Shown here: positions 33,814-43,667 of the stretch, piece by piece
Numbering within the stretch: position 1 is the stretch's first letter
Layout: every line of letters begins with the position of its first letter
DNA from: Emmonsiellopsis sp. PD_33
Lineage: Eukaryota > Ascomycota > Eurotiomycetes > Onygenales > Ajellomycetaceae
NCBI GenBank assembly: GCA_032988165.1
Contig: JANTQF010000219.1
Coordinates: 1 to 58,057, forward strand
Direction: 5' to 3'
DNA: 58,057 nucleotides
Notes under the pieces: generated by a model
Databases searched by the model: none
What the model saw: the letters and a program-made list of their open reading frames with translations, nothing else
What the model was told of the DNA's origin: nothing
Program-made: the position numbers and the translations under genes

Positions 33814-34715
33814 GATGGCGGTTTCGGAGGACGCATTAGATAAGATTGTTATATGGTGTTATATGTTCTAGCCACTGGTATTTAGAGCACCTAGCCCAAA
33901 TCCCTCTCAATCAATTAAATATTCTTAAACAGAAGCGGCCCGGACTCGAAAGGGGTTCGAGGGGTGCCACAAGAGGGTAGAGCAAGGAAGGATCGATATA
34001 GGACGAGGCTCAGCTAGGACTAAAATTAGACGGAGGTCAGCAAGCAATCGTCGGGAGTAAAACGGCCGTACAAATTATATGGAATGGTTGCAGTGCGAAG
34101 AAAACGCATGAATGGAAAATAGGGGCGGGTTGAAGCCCAAGCAACAGTTGGTAAACAAACACAAGTATTGGTGGAGGTGTAGCATGGCTTGGGATTTGCG
34201 CTCGACAAATGCGGAGATACAGCAGACAGGGAGCGGGATCGTGAGGGCGGAACCGGAATGATAGGGCAGGGGTCTGGAATGCACCATTATATTGCGGCTC
34301 CGTCCAGAAGCGCGCAGGAATTGGAGTGCCACGATGACGCAACAAGATTCGGCTGTTTCAATGGTCGAGCTGAGGAGAGAAGAGGGGAAGGCCCGGTCAA
34401 GCTGACACAGCAGGAACGGAGAGAACAGAACGGAGCATGGCGATACGCGTTCTGTGGCTGGATCTGGGATAGAGCCCAGGGATGCGGGTGGTGGGAGTGC
34501 GAAAGCAAGCAGCGGAGGGAGGACAGAATAAGGTTTGGAGGCAAGCGGCGGGCAGATAGAAGGCCAGGGAGGACGCGGGCAGCACTTGAGCAGAGAGAGA
34601 AGGCAAACAGAGACGGGGAATGCCAGCGCGAGAGGAAGCAAGGCCAGCCAGCCAGCGGGGAGAAGAGGAGGAGAAGGGGAGGAGGAGGGAGATACGAGGA
34701 GAGAAGCGGAGGGAG

Positions 34716-34740
34716 GAGGTGAGGTGAGGTGAGGTGAGGT
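34716..34740. repeat. (GAGGT)5 tandem repeat
   Basis: Five perfect 5-bp units at the edge of a purine-rich stretch, about 900 bp upstream of the C2H2 gene start. Confidence 0.85.
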
Positions 34741-37700
34741 TCGAGTTGTTCAACCCGCGGGATGCGCAGCCAAGCGGGAACTCACCGTGCACATCTTATG
34801 CAGAGCCTCACTCGTCAGCTGACTGGGCCGCCTATCACCCTGGATGGATCCGCCCACGCCACAACGCGCAAAAAGAAAAGAAATCCAGTAGAAGCACAAT
34901 CGAACAGCGTCAGACACTGGCAGCCAAGGGCAATGCGCACAACGTACGGTTACCGTCCAGAATATTGTGTGCGGGAACGGCTCGGATGGGCACCGTGGTG
35001 AGCAGTAGGTTTCGCCAAGGTCAGCGCCAGTTCAGCCCAACAGCCCCAGTGGAAGCTGGAAGTGCAGAGCGAGGAACAGAACAGCCACAGCCAACAGGCC
35101 TATCTGGGTGTATTAATAGATCGTGGAGAATGGACGGCAACACTGGGAGACGGATCAGCACGCGTGGTCTGCGGAGGTCATTGCGGCTCAACGGGAGGGT
35201 CGAGGATGGGGATGAGGATGCAGAGGATGGCGATAACAGAAGAGGGAGAGACGAGGGAATCTCCAAACAGCCTGAGCCGGGAGCGGGACGAGGCGGGGAT
35301 TTTCAGGTCTAGCTGGCCGTCTTGCAGTCGATCTGCTGGCGCTGAGAATATTCGACCACGAACCTACTAAAGCATGGCACGTCCAGCCGGCTGCGATTCA
35401 GCGAATGGCAAGGGGCTATGGGCAGCGGTGGATAGGCCTTTTGCAGCGATGCTTGCAGGGCTGTCTGCTGCTGCGGAATCATCAAATGGTCGGTGAGCTA
35501 CTTGTTATTACCTGCAATCACTCTCACGGCTGCCTTGACGGTTGTCTCCTGTCTCTCAAAAAACCAGCCTTTGGCGAGCTTGGCCCAGCCATTGCCCACA
35601 AGCCCCCAGGCCACATGCAGAGCAATGCCGTTACTGTGCTACATGTGCATACTCTAACTACTTGTTATGCAGCTGCCAGTCTCTCCGCGTGTGGGAAGTA
35701 TGCCTGTTTAACATAAGTATGCACACTCACCCACGGACAATGTCCCTTCAACGAGTTTCCATGTGGAAAACAGCCTCTTCCCTGGCGAACTACGCCGCCC
35801 CAAGGTTTGTGGTGACCTGGAACTTGAAGGCTGGCACCCGCTGACCCGCTTACCAGGGCTACCATCAGCCTATCAGGCATGCCAGAGTAGGAACACTAAA
35901 TAGGCGGGATTTCCGCTCCAGGGTTCGTGGCGGCGGCTTCTGGGCAGCCAACCACGAGTTTGAACTTTGAAGTGGAACTGTCGTCCTGGCTGTGGAGAGA
36001 GCTCGAAAATATGCGGGCACACTCTGTTTCAACCTGACAACCTGTGATGCTGTGGCAAACATGTTCATTCTTTTTATGCTCGGGAAAACTGTCATCTATC
36101 ACTATATATTGCATATTGGGGTTTACTATGTAAAAAAGCCGCGGGATTTGAAACTTGATGGTCAAATAGTAATCATACTAGGAACAAATGGCTTTGTTCT
36201 ACTTCGTTTTGTTCGTTTCCCCATCTTTTTTTGCAGGGAGCTGCACTCCACAATGCCATTGTTGGCATTTTTGGCCTCAGGCATTAAACGAGGATACTGC
36301 CACACGCTCGCATCATGAAACAAACGTCTGCATCTCGTGCGACGCTGTTTCCTTCAAGAGATCGTCTCTGCTTCATGATTTCCAATGACATTTTTGCTCC
36401 CTGGCAGGGTTGAAAAGTTACCAAGCGCCTTACGGGGACGCTTAATTTTCTCATACGAACGTCGTGGCGAGCTATTTGTGTGGAAATGCACTTTTGTGGC
36501 CTCGCAATATACAATATCCCAAACCTATCTACGGAGTAGGCCGCCAAAGATCGCGTTCGGCGTTCACTGCCTCGATCGCATTGCGAATTGAGTTAATTGG
36601 CGCCAGCAATGTCAAGTAACGAGGGAGAGAGACCGTTAACGGAGCCAGGGAGGTTGGGGGTTTGTTTTATCCACACCCCGATACGAGCTCATTACTCTGT
36701 TTGCTCCTTTCTCATCCGATATCCCCGAGCTACCGATTGGCTTGCTTCTCATCTGGCTGAATCGTGCGTGATTGTCTTGACGAAACAATTTCGACACATT
36801 TTTTCGATTCCAGAACCAAAATAGAATCTTATTATATGGCCGTGGAATCTTGGGAGAATGCGTCGTGGGAAGAATATCCAGCGTGACGGGATCATCGCAC
36901 TTCATCCCCTCTGGCAAGAGCCTAGCTGTCACTCATATCGACCATATCCCTCCGATGAATGATTATCCTTACTCTCAAACTTTGAAAGAATCGAGGCCAA
37001 TTGAGGAGATCTTGAAGACGGGGAAAACCTATGGGCGCTCCAATCGTATTGATTTCAGCTAGCTCCCGAAGAAAAAGAAATTGGGCGTTCCCGCCCTTTG
37101 CGGCTCTGAGAGTCTCATGCGCACGACAGAAATCCATCTTGTCCCTCATCACCCACTCATCATTGCTGCAGAACGTCCCCTTTCACAATTGGTCTGCTCA
37201 TCCCATTCAACAGGGTTTCCACGAGCGTGGTGCATGCCACCTCATCCTCATGAACAGCCCCAGCTCGTCATGCATGAAAATGTTGTGCGGACACTGGAAT
37301 ACGAGGACAATCTGCAATGACACATCGTTAACCTCCCCAGACCATCACCGCTGCATATCATCGTCCCAGCCTTTGATACCCGCTGCTGCGCCTGGCTCTA
37401 TTGGCTGTTTGCCAGTGGTGTTTGGGAGGGGGGGCCAAGTTCCAACCAGCCGTCCAAGCACTAGCCAATGGTTACTCGTGTGCCAGAGAGATTTAGGCTG
37501 GGGACTTCCAGAACACGAGCACCTGTGCAGCCTTTCCCATGCTGGCGTGATCTTCTGGAGCCCAGCTGCAATTACGGTCCTATCGGGATGCAGTGGATGG
37601 TGAGAAGGCTCGCTTGGCGGCTCCTTCGATCATTTGGAAGTCTTGCAGCTTGCAGGATTAGGATTGGTGTCCCATGTTCCTGCTCCGCGACCAATATCTC

Positions 37701-38532
37701 CTCAGCTTCAAAGTCAGGATTGGCTTGTCAAGGGTTCCGCCGGGTTTTTGATGCGGCGCCACGTCCGTTTTCTGAAGAGCCGCGAGCGTGAGAGGGAGGG
37801 AGATTCGGTCTGATGATGTTGGTGTTGGTGGGCGTGCTGAATTGGGGAATTATTCACGCGAGAGAGATAATTACTTCTAAATGTTGGGGATTATTTTCTC
37901 TGTTATATCAACGCTTGCTCAGCCGAGTAAGAATTAGGCGGTCAAAAATGATGCGAGTTGAGACATGGTGATCTTCCTTCGTGATATTTATGGAAAGGCG
38001 ATATCAAATGTCATCCCGCTATCTAACTATCATCTGTCTATCCTTGAAAGCTGCGGAACCTCCCTTTAATCAATCAACTCGATATGATCACTATATCCAT
38101 CACATCCAGCCCCCCCGAAAAAATGATTATCAGAAAAGGGCCGGGTCCAGCTTCTATGCTAACTATCCCTCCCATCTCACACAATATTCCTTCTCTCAAA
38201 TCCTTACCCACACACAATACACTATGAAGAGCAACGTGCACTACACTGCACCCACACTGCCCCTAAACCCCTCCCTGCTCCTGCCAACACAAATAGTCGT
38301 GCAAGCATGATAGTTATGCAACCAAATAGTCCGGAGTGGACTCCGCTCAGCTTGTCAGCATCTCAAGTTTTTAGAAGGCTGCCAGCTAGCCGGCCACAGC
38401 CAGTGAAACCAAGGGCATGCTATGCAATCAAATACAAAAGTAAGGAGGCCAGTTTCGATATGTGAAATATATCCTTCGCCACGCTATTTTGTTATATTTC
38501 ATACATAAAGGACATGGTAGTGCAAAAAATAA

Positions 38533-38543
38533 GGGGGGGGGGG
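38533..38543. repeat. G11 homopolymer
   Basis: Eleven consecutive G in AT-rich gene-poor DNA. Confidence 0.85.
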
Positions 38544-39306
38544 TGTAGGCAGGGGTTGATAAATATCAAAATTCATCCTTGTATATACATACTGAATAGA
38601 TTCCCGTTCCATGCGCGTCTCCCTTTCTTTTTCTATTACCAGGGCACAATTTATCTCAACAGGAACCTTGAATATAGAAAGCTATTCACAAACCTAATGA
38701 CTTACAATGAGTTGGAAAAGGAATCTTCCTCAATGGAGAGTTTAGTGATTTGAATTTTATACATTAAGGTATATTAATTAGCAGCCTGCCATTTCAATGG
38801 TAGCTAATCCAGCCAGTAGAACAAATAATATTGGGAGATAACTAGAGGACCATATTGGGATTTAATATGATTTTTCCATTCCTATATAAGTATCTGCACA
38901 TCCAGCATCTTGCATGGTTCTATACATATATGTCATTTTCTTTCTGTTATCCGATCTATCTTCTTCCATTACCCCCTTTAACCAATCTTATCCATCAACA
39001 TGCCTACCCCACCCACCCCCTTAGACATTATCCATTTGCCAGCATTGAGGGCCTTTACTCTATTTAAGCTAAACCTTCAATCTCTCATTCCTTGCCCATC
39101 GAATTAATTATCTAGTGCCTCATGAAACGGAGGGAATACCTCTTTCTTAATAGCGCAGTGCTTGGTTGATTGGGGGTAAGAAGTAGATTATGTGGAGGGG
39201 GTTTAAGAGTATGGAGAGTGAATGGATTGGTTTTAAAGGAAATGGAAATACCTTCCCTGATCTGGGAAGGAAGGGGAGGTTCTCGATGAAGAAATTAAAG
39301 GAGAAG

Positions 39307-39349
39307 AGGAAGAAGAAGAAGAAGGAGGAGGAGGAGGAGGAGGAGGAGG
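39307..39349. repeat. GAA/GGA microsatellite
   Basis: A run of AAG units passing into about eight GGA units. It makes a Glu-rich open frame on + and a Ser/Phe-rich one on -, neither credible. Confidence 0.85.
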
Positions 39350-39493
39350 CTCCTGACCCAATAGGGACATACATTTTCAGTATGGCATTTTGAATATAGC
39401 ATTCAATTTGGCGAGAATGAACTTAGCTTGATTAAAATATATAACTAAGATAACATCCCCTTTTGCAGTTATTAAATCATTATTACTGCCAAT

Positions 39494-40106
39494 CTAGCGC
39501 GAGACCTTGCAGCATACAGAAATTTGCCTGTTGTCTTGTAGAAGACGGTTCAACAGGGAAATCAGGTACTCGTCTGACCAAGGCACCGGGAACTCATGTT
39601 TCTCATTTAAAATTGTCTGATACCAAACATAGTATGACGCAATCTTCGTTCTTGTCGCAGTACTGATCGTCATCATAATCAGAAGACAGTCCTCTTCTGA
39701 AATACCAAGTATGGCGCGGTCTGTGAAGTTGAACGACAGCATGGTCGATCCAGGGTCGTAATAGACGTTGAATCTGTTGCACCAGTACTGTAGGTAGACA
39801 CTCTAACCTCTATATGCTCGAGCACAAAATGTTCCCCTTAGTGTGGCGGTCACTTATTCCTAACATTATATTGATCTGTCGAAGGATTAGCACAAGCGAA
39901 ACCATAAGGGGTGAGATAAAATAAACACCTAGAACATACTGCGGACTGTGTTCCAGCCGTAAATGGCAGAAGTAGCTTTTTCGGGCTCCGGAGAATTTGC
40001 AGGCAGGCACTTGTTCAGACAATCTAGAGCTCTCGCCTCCCAAAAGATACGGGTGATCTAGCCGGTGTACGTCGAGATCCAACATAGTTAGATGGAAACC
40101 ACTCAC
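39494..40106 (-). other. Possible remnant or small multi-exon gene, unrecognised
   Basis: Two open stretches on the minus strand look more protein-like than their surroundings: 39494-39742 (contains NFTDRAILGISEED and VPWSDEYLISLLNRLL) and 39810-40106 (contains DHPYLLGGESSRL). Intron-like signals sit around them: GTGAGT with a CTAAC and TAG near 40040-40095, GTATGT with GCTAAT and GACAG near 39875-39940, and a TACAG near 39790. I could not join them into one frame without a stop, so this may be a pseudogene or chance. No family is recognised. Confidence 0.25.
40018..40035. repeat. 18-bp direct repeat, copy 1
   Basis: GACAATCTAGAGCTCTCG occurs here and again at 40160-40177, showing small-scale duplication in this block. 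Confidence 0.75.
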
Positions 40107-40159
40107 CTAGGTGGCCAGGATGCCTGGGAGGAGTGAGGGGAGCAGCTGTAAGCAAGCTG

Positions 40160-40177
40160 GACAATCTAGAGCTCTCG
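40160..40177. repeat. 18-bp direct repeat, copy 2
   Basis: Identical to 40018-40035, 142 bp downstream in the same orientation. Confidence 0.75.
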
Positions 40178-40347
40178 GCTAGATTTGAATATCTCATCCT
40201 GATGCGATTTATAGCCTCACCCTAGAATCCCCTGAGCGAATAGCAGCAAGAAGCCAGGCTGAGCCAGAATTGTTTGACGAGTTTCTAAGGTTGCCACTCC
40301 TGCTGCATGTCCACTATGGCAAGTAAACCTCATGGAGGAGCTAAGGG

Positions 40348-40990
40348 TTAAGAGGACGTAGGTTGAGAGGAGCAAATGGAGAAACGACCCTGCATTGTTA
40401 TTAGTTATTGTCAGTGAGAAGAAACCTCTTAATTATTTGAGGTATGCAGAGAGTAATAATAATAAGGCACCACATACTTCAAGCCACAACGGACACCTTG
40501 CATCCAGATCCTTTTTCTCCACAACTTTCCCATTTTGGAAATGGACTAGCATGTCTGGGTATTCCTCATTTGCAGGGAACTGCTTGTGATGTTCGATGGC
40601 CGCGTCGAGGTTCGGATAGTGCTTTGGGCAGAGGAGTTGTGCATCTTTCAGATCCTGCAGGTATCGGACTCTTTCCCCATGTGTTTCTCCATATACACCC
40701 ATCGTTGTGAAGGGGGAGTCTTTGGGAATCCCTGCAATGATATCATACGTTAGCGACAAGCTGCATGGAGGCACAGAGCAGGGTTGCGTACCACGACGAT
40801 CACACTTGTGCCCTGGGTCATAATGGTCAATCTCGTCGGATGGCATGGCAGGAAAGTCTGCACCTCTCTTTGATTTGTTGATCTCCTTATCTTTTCTGAC
40901 GGTGTTCTTGTCGGTGATGGTCTGTAGGGATGCTCTGCTGAGGTACGACCTAAGCCTTTTCCGTAAAGATTGTGGAGGAGGTGGATCCAT
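40348..40990 (-). CDS. Orphan protein of unknown function, 164 aa
   Basis: Three exons on the minus strand: 40792-40990, 40478-40731 and 40348-40389. Introns are 60 nt (GTACGC, GCTAACG branch, TTGCAG) and 88 nt (GTATGT, CTAATAACAATGCAG); both close in frame, giving 164 aa. It opens MDPPPPQSLRKRLRSYLSRA, then a basic linker, then HYDPGHKCDRRGIPKD across intron 1, then GVYGETHGERVRYLQDLKDAQLLCPKHYPNLDAAIEHH in pieces, ending WLEGRFSICSSQPTSS. No signal peptide, membrane segment or domain is recognised. Good splice signals and lack of stops argue for a real gene. Its 5' end, including the start codon, lies in DNA duplicated at 41281-41399, and its upstream region shares a cassette with the GNAT gene. 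A transcript with another upstream exon spliced just before the ATG is possible, because TTGCAG immediately precedes it. Confidence 0.55.
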
Positions 40991-41100
40991 CCTGCAAGCT
41001 GCCACAGGAGGCCTGCAAGGTTTATTATGCTATTCAGAACTTTCAGAATTCCAATAGGAAGAGTAATAAAAGTGGGCTGGTTGGTTGGTTCAAACTTCAT
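40973..41100. repeat. Tandem segmental duplication, copy C (start of orphan gene)
   Basis: Runs from TGGAGGAGGTGGATC to GGTTGGTTGGTTCAAACTTC and is repeated at 41281-41399 with small differences. Shared landmarks in order: GCAAGGTTTAT, TTCAGAACTTT, GGAATTCCAA or AGAATTCCAA, and AGTAATAAAAGTGGG. It includes the first 18 bases of the orphan coding region. Confidence 0.8.
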
Positions 41101-41144
41101 GGATGTGAATCTCACTGAATAGCTACGAATCTGGGCAGGTGGGT

Positions 41145-41258
41145 TTGGGCAGTGACAGGGCACGTGATTTCTCCAACTTCTGATTGGCTGGATGGATCTA
41201 TTGGTCCAACAGCATTGCACTAAACCTTATTGGGCACATATCCTCCAACCCGCTGGAC
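41145..41258. repeat. Promoter cassette, copy A
   Basis: Starts TTGGGCAGTGACAGGG, contains the E-box CACGTG at about 41161 and GGATGGATCTATTG, and ends GGCACATATCCTCCAACCCG. It matches 43394-43486 in the same orientation. Copy A has about 29 extra bases between two TATTG repeats, and copy B has 6-7 extra bases near CCAAGGT. It lies 155-268 bp upstream of the orphan gene start. Confidence 0.85.
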
Positions 41259-41280
41259 AGCGGAAGGCTTTTTTGGACTG

Positions 41281-41399
41281 TGGAGGAGGTGGATCTATCT
41301 TGCGATAAAAGGCTTGCAAGGTTTATGCTCTTCAGAACTTTTGGAATTCCAAGAAGAATAGTAATAAAAGTGGGTTGGTTGGTTGGTTCAAACTTCAAA
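41281..41399. repeat. Tandem segmental duplication, copy D
   Basis: Second copy of 40973-41100. At the position matching the orphan gene's start codon (CCAT on +) this copy reads CTAT, so the start is lost. It is therefore a dead copy of the gene's 5' end. Confidence 0.8.
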
Positions 41400-41686
41400 C
41401 TTTGACTTGGTTTTCGAACTGCAAAGAGGAATAGCTACTACTACTGTTATACCCAGCCCAGTCAGCATACCTGGGAACCTTAGAAAATCGCACAGACAGC
41501 ACGGATCAGAAGAAGAAGAAGCTCGTATGATCCGTATATTTTGTTACAGAGCATGGCAAGCTACTTTTCACCGCATGATGTCCCCATGACGAGTCGAGTC
41601 GGTTTCATTAAGTCGCTGTTGGCAACATCCAACATTGTACCCAGCAGAGGAAATGGTGGAAGTGCGACTTAAAACAGCTGAAACTA

Positions 41687-42157
41687 TTGTCCAGTCAACA
41701 CTTGAAAGGGTATCAGCGCTTGCTTCTTTCTCTCGTTGAAGTCAAAATCAGACAGGGTTGCAGTGAGCAGGCCAATATCTTGACCCAAGAGCTGCTAGAT
41801 ATATATGGAAACCTACAGCAACCGGACATGGTGGATCGGCTTGGGAATGTTAGGGTGCTCATTGCATTTGCGCGTCTGGAAGCACGGAGGCGATGGGAAG
41901 ATGTCTTGGTGTGGGATAGGTCCTATAATCCTTTAGAGGAAGAAGTTTCCACCTGCGGAGTAGTGTACCTTTTCCTATGTGTTGTGTGGTACAAGTTTGG
42001 CGACATTAGCAAGAGCGTGGGAAGTTTTCAAAGTGCGATGCAGGTGCTCAGGAGGAAAAAGGTCCAATTCCTAATTCCGGGCGTCGGTACTTCTTCCAGA
42101 TACAATCTGCCGCGGTTGGGGTCTCCGATGGTGAGTCGAGGGTCTACATTCATTTGA
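41687..42157 (+). pseudogene. TPR-like protein fragment
   Basis: An open frame of about 156 codons. It contains YQRLLLSLVEVKIRQGCSEQ, LIAFARLEARRRWEDVLVW and YKFGDISKSVGSFQSAMQVLRR, which look like amphipathic helices of tetratricopeptide repeats, as in the C-terminal parts of fungal NLR-like or related proteins. There is no ATG at the open end (the frame opens with TTG), no upstream domain and no clear splice site joining it to more sequence. Beyond about residue 130 it loses resemblance, suggesting a frameshift or end. I read it as a remnant of a larger TPR gene, or one exon of an unsolved gene. Function cannot be assigned. Confidence 0.4.
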
Positions 42158-42275
42158 AAAAGCCGATCCTTGACAGGTGTCTTGTTCTCAAGAATGAATT
42201 GAAACTATTCCAATTTGAGTCCAATCACATATTTTGCTCCAGCTAACGGCCACTCTGGGAGGACCAGCAAACCAT

Positions 42276-43300
42276 CTAGGGACTCGATACGGCGCCCCTT
42301 TTGGATTTGGATGACGAGGATGATCTTGATCGGTGGTATTTTCTCGGCAGAATAAGAAGATATTCATGGCCATCTGGTAAATTGCCGAGTGGCCACTGCC
42401 AATTTTGACGGACCATTTCTAAAACCTCCAGCGGTTCCTCGTGATCGACAAAGAATCCAGTATTGACCCCACAAATGAGCCCTGTTGAATCTTCAGGGTT
42501 GAAAAGGGTGCCGCACAACCTTGCATCTCTAATATAAGGTATTGGCGAAGCTTCCATGACCGCTCTGGCGTTCCCTTTGATTAAGTCCAAGGGTACTTTT
42601 TCGATACCCACTGTTATAGTTAGAACCATGTATTGCCTGCTATCAGGAAGAAGATAATGCTTACTCCCGTAAGATGATGCGGCTGCCATACATGCAGCTG
42701 GGTGAGAGCTCATGATGCCGTACATATCATCCGTATCTGAACCAATTGACCTCAACATGGCGCTCGCAAGCCCACGCTCACGAAAATCACAGTCAACAAC
42801 CAGCTGAGTGATCCAGCAAATATTTTTCCCACCATGTTTCCAACGACACGCAAAAGCATTCCCAGCAAGGTGCCCATCCACAGTCACCCTCACGTAGCTT
42901 GTCACAGCGGGGTCGGGCAGGTATTGCTCCCGCAGACGACGTGCGCTGAGCCGGACGGGTTTTCCTGAGAGCGCGTCAGAGAGAACACCAAGCATGCAGC
43001 ATCATGCTTACCTGGACTGTGTGAAAGCTCTCCCCAGATACCGTAGTTCTCATTAAAGAGTTTTGCAGCCTCCCCAAGCATAGCATCTGTAACTCGGTCG
43101 CCGGGGAAGGTCTCGAACAGTTTCTTTTCCATCTTTATTTTATATAGCCCACTTGTATGCAATGAGCTCTCGATGGGAATAACTTGGGCCTCTGGTAGGA
43201 ACTTGACAACACGAGGAGCTTTGTGTAGAGAGGTCGACGGCGCGAAGGAGCCTGATGCTTCTCTTGGGGGTGACGGCGCCATATTTAACACCCCAGCCAT
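42276..43300 (-). CDS. GNAT-family N-acetyltransferase-like protein
   Basis: Two exons on the minus strand: 43012-43300 and 42276-42964, with a 47-nt intron (GTAAGC...CTCAG), giving 325 aa. The N-terminal third (FLPEAQVIPIESSLHTSGLY, LFNENYGIWGEL) is of unknown role. The GNAT fold is suggested by VTVDGHLAGNAFACRWKHGG (beta strand) and then ICWITQLVVDCDFRERGLASAML. The last contains V-V-x-x-x-x-R-E-R-G-L-A, matching motif A, where the pyrophosphate of acetyl-CoA binds. The C-terminal part (GVNTGFFVDHEEPLEVLE) is fungal-specific, and the tail is Ser/Lys-rich. The substrate is unknown. A second ATG (43282) follows six codons later and could be the true start. Its upstream region carries promoter cassette copy B, also present upstream of the orphan gene. 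Confidence 0.75.
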
Positions 43301-43667
43301 CTATCTATCTATCTAGTCTTGCTGTTCTGGGCTGACTCTGCAGAGCTGCCAGTCCCCATTGCCTGATTGGGAAATTCTTTAAGGTTGCAGGTGTTGGGCA
43401 GCGACGGGGCACGTGATTTCTCCGACTTCCAAGGTTCTGATTGGTTGGATGGATCTATTGGGCACATATCCTCCAACCCGGTGGACGGAGTATGCTCGAG
43501 TTGCTAGCTACTTAAATATGCAGGTATCGCTTCGTGAGGCATCGATAGGGACGCTGATGAATATTTAACATAGCCCAACCAAGCCGCTTAACCGAGCAGC
43601 GCCAGCCTATCCAGTAAACCCAACTACCTTCCCGCCCGAGGGCAAAAACCAGAAGAAAAACCCCCAA
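43301..43667. promoter_or_regulatory. Upstream region of the GNAT gene, with cassette copy B
   Basis: 367 bp between the GNAT start and the 3' end of the next minus-strand gene. It holds short CTAT repeats beside the start codon and cassette copy B with CACGTG at about 43410. Confidence 0.55.
43394..43486. repeat. Promoter cassette, copy B
   Basis: Matches 41145-41258 (copy A) over nearly its whole length, including the CACGTG core and CACATATCCTCCAACCCG, with one deletion between TATTG repeats. It lies 94-186 bp upstream of the GNAT start, in the same orientation to its gene as copy A. Confidence 0.85.

Larger units (their letters stand above)
33814..39420. other. Gene-poor region upstream of the C2H2 gene (5.6 kb)
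   Basis: No supportable gene. The part nearest the C2H2 start (33.8-35.3 kb) is purine-rich on the plus strand, with a GAGGT repeat, and gives open but composition-driven frames on both strands (34189-34722, 34734-35312 on +; 34075-34641 on -). It may be a long 5' leader and promoter. 35.3-39.4 kb is ordinary mixed sequence with AT-rich ends, a G11 run (38533-38543) and a GAA/GGA repeat (about 39307-39349). Confidence 0.5.

Noticed and set aside
34075..35312. Open frames of 177-192 codons on both strands upstream of the C2H2 gene
   Set aside because: The purine skew removes stop codons; products are Arg/Glu/Gly- or Leu/Pro-rich with no domain.
37031..37603. 190-codon open frame on +
   Set aside because: Cys/Ser/His-rich translation without a family match or neighbouring splice signals.
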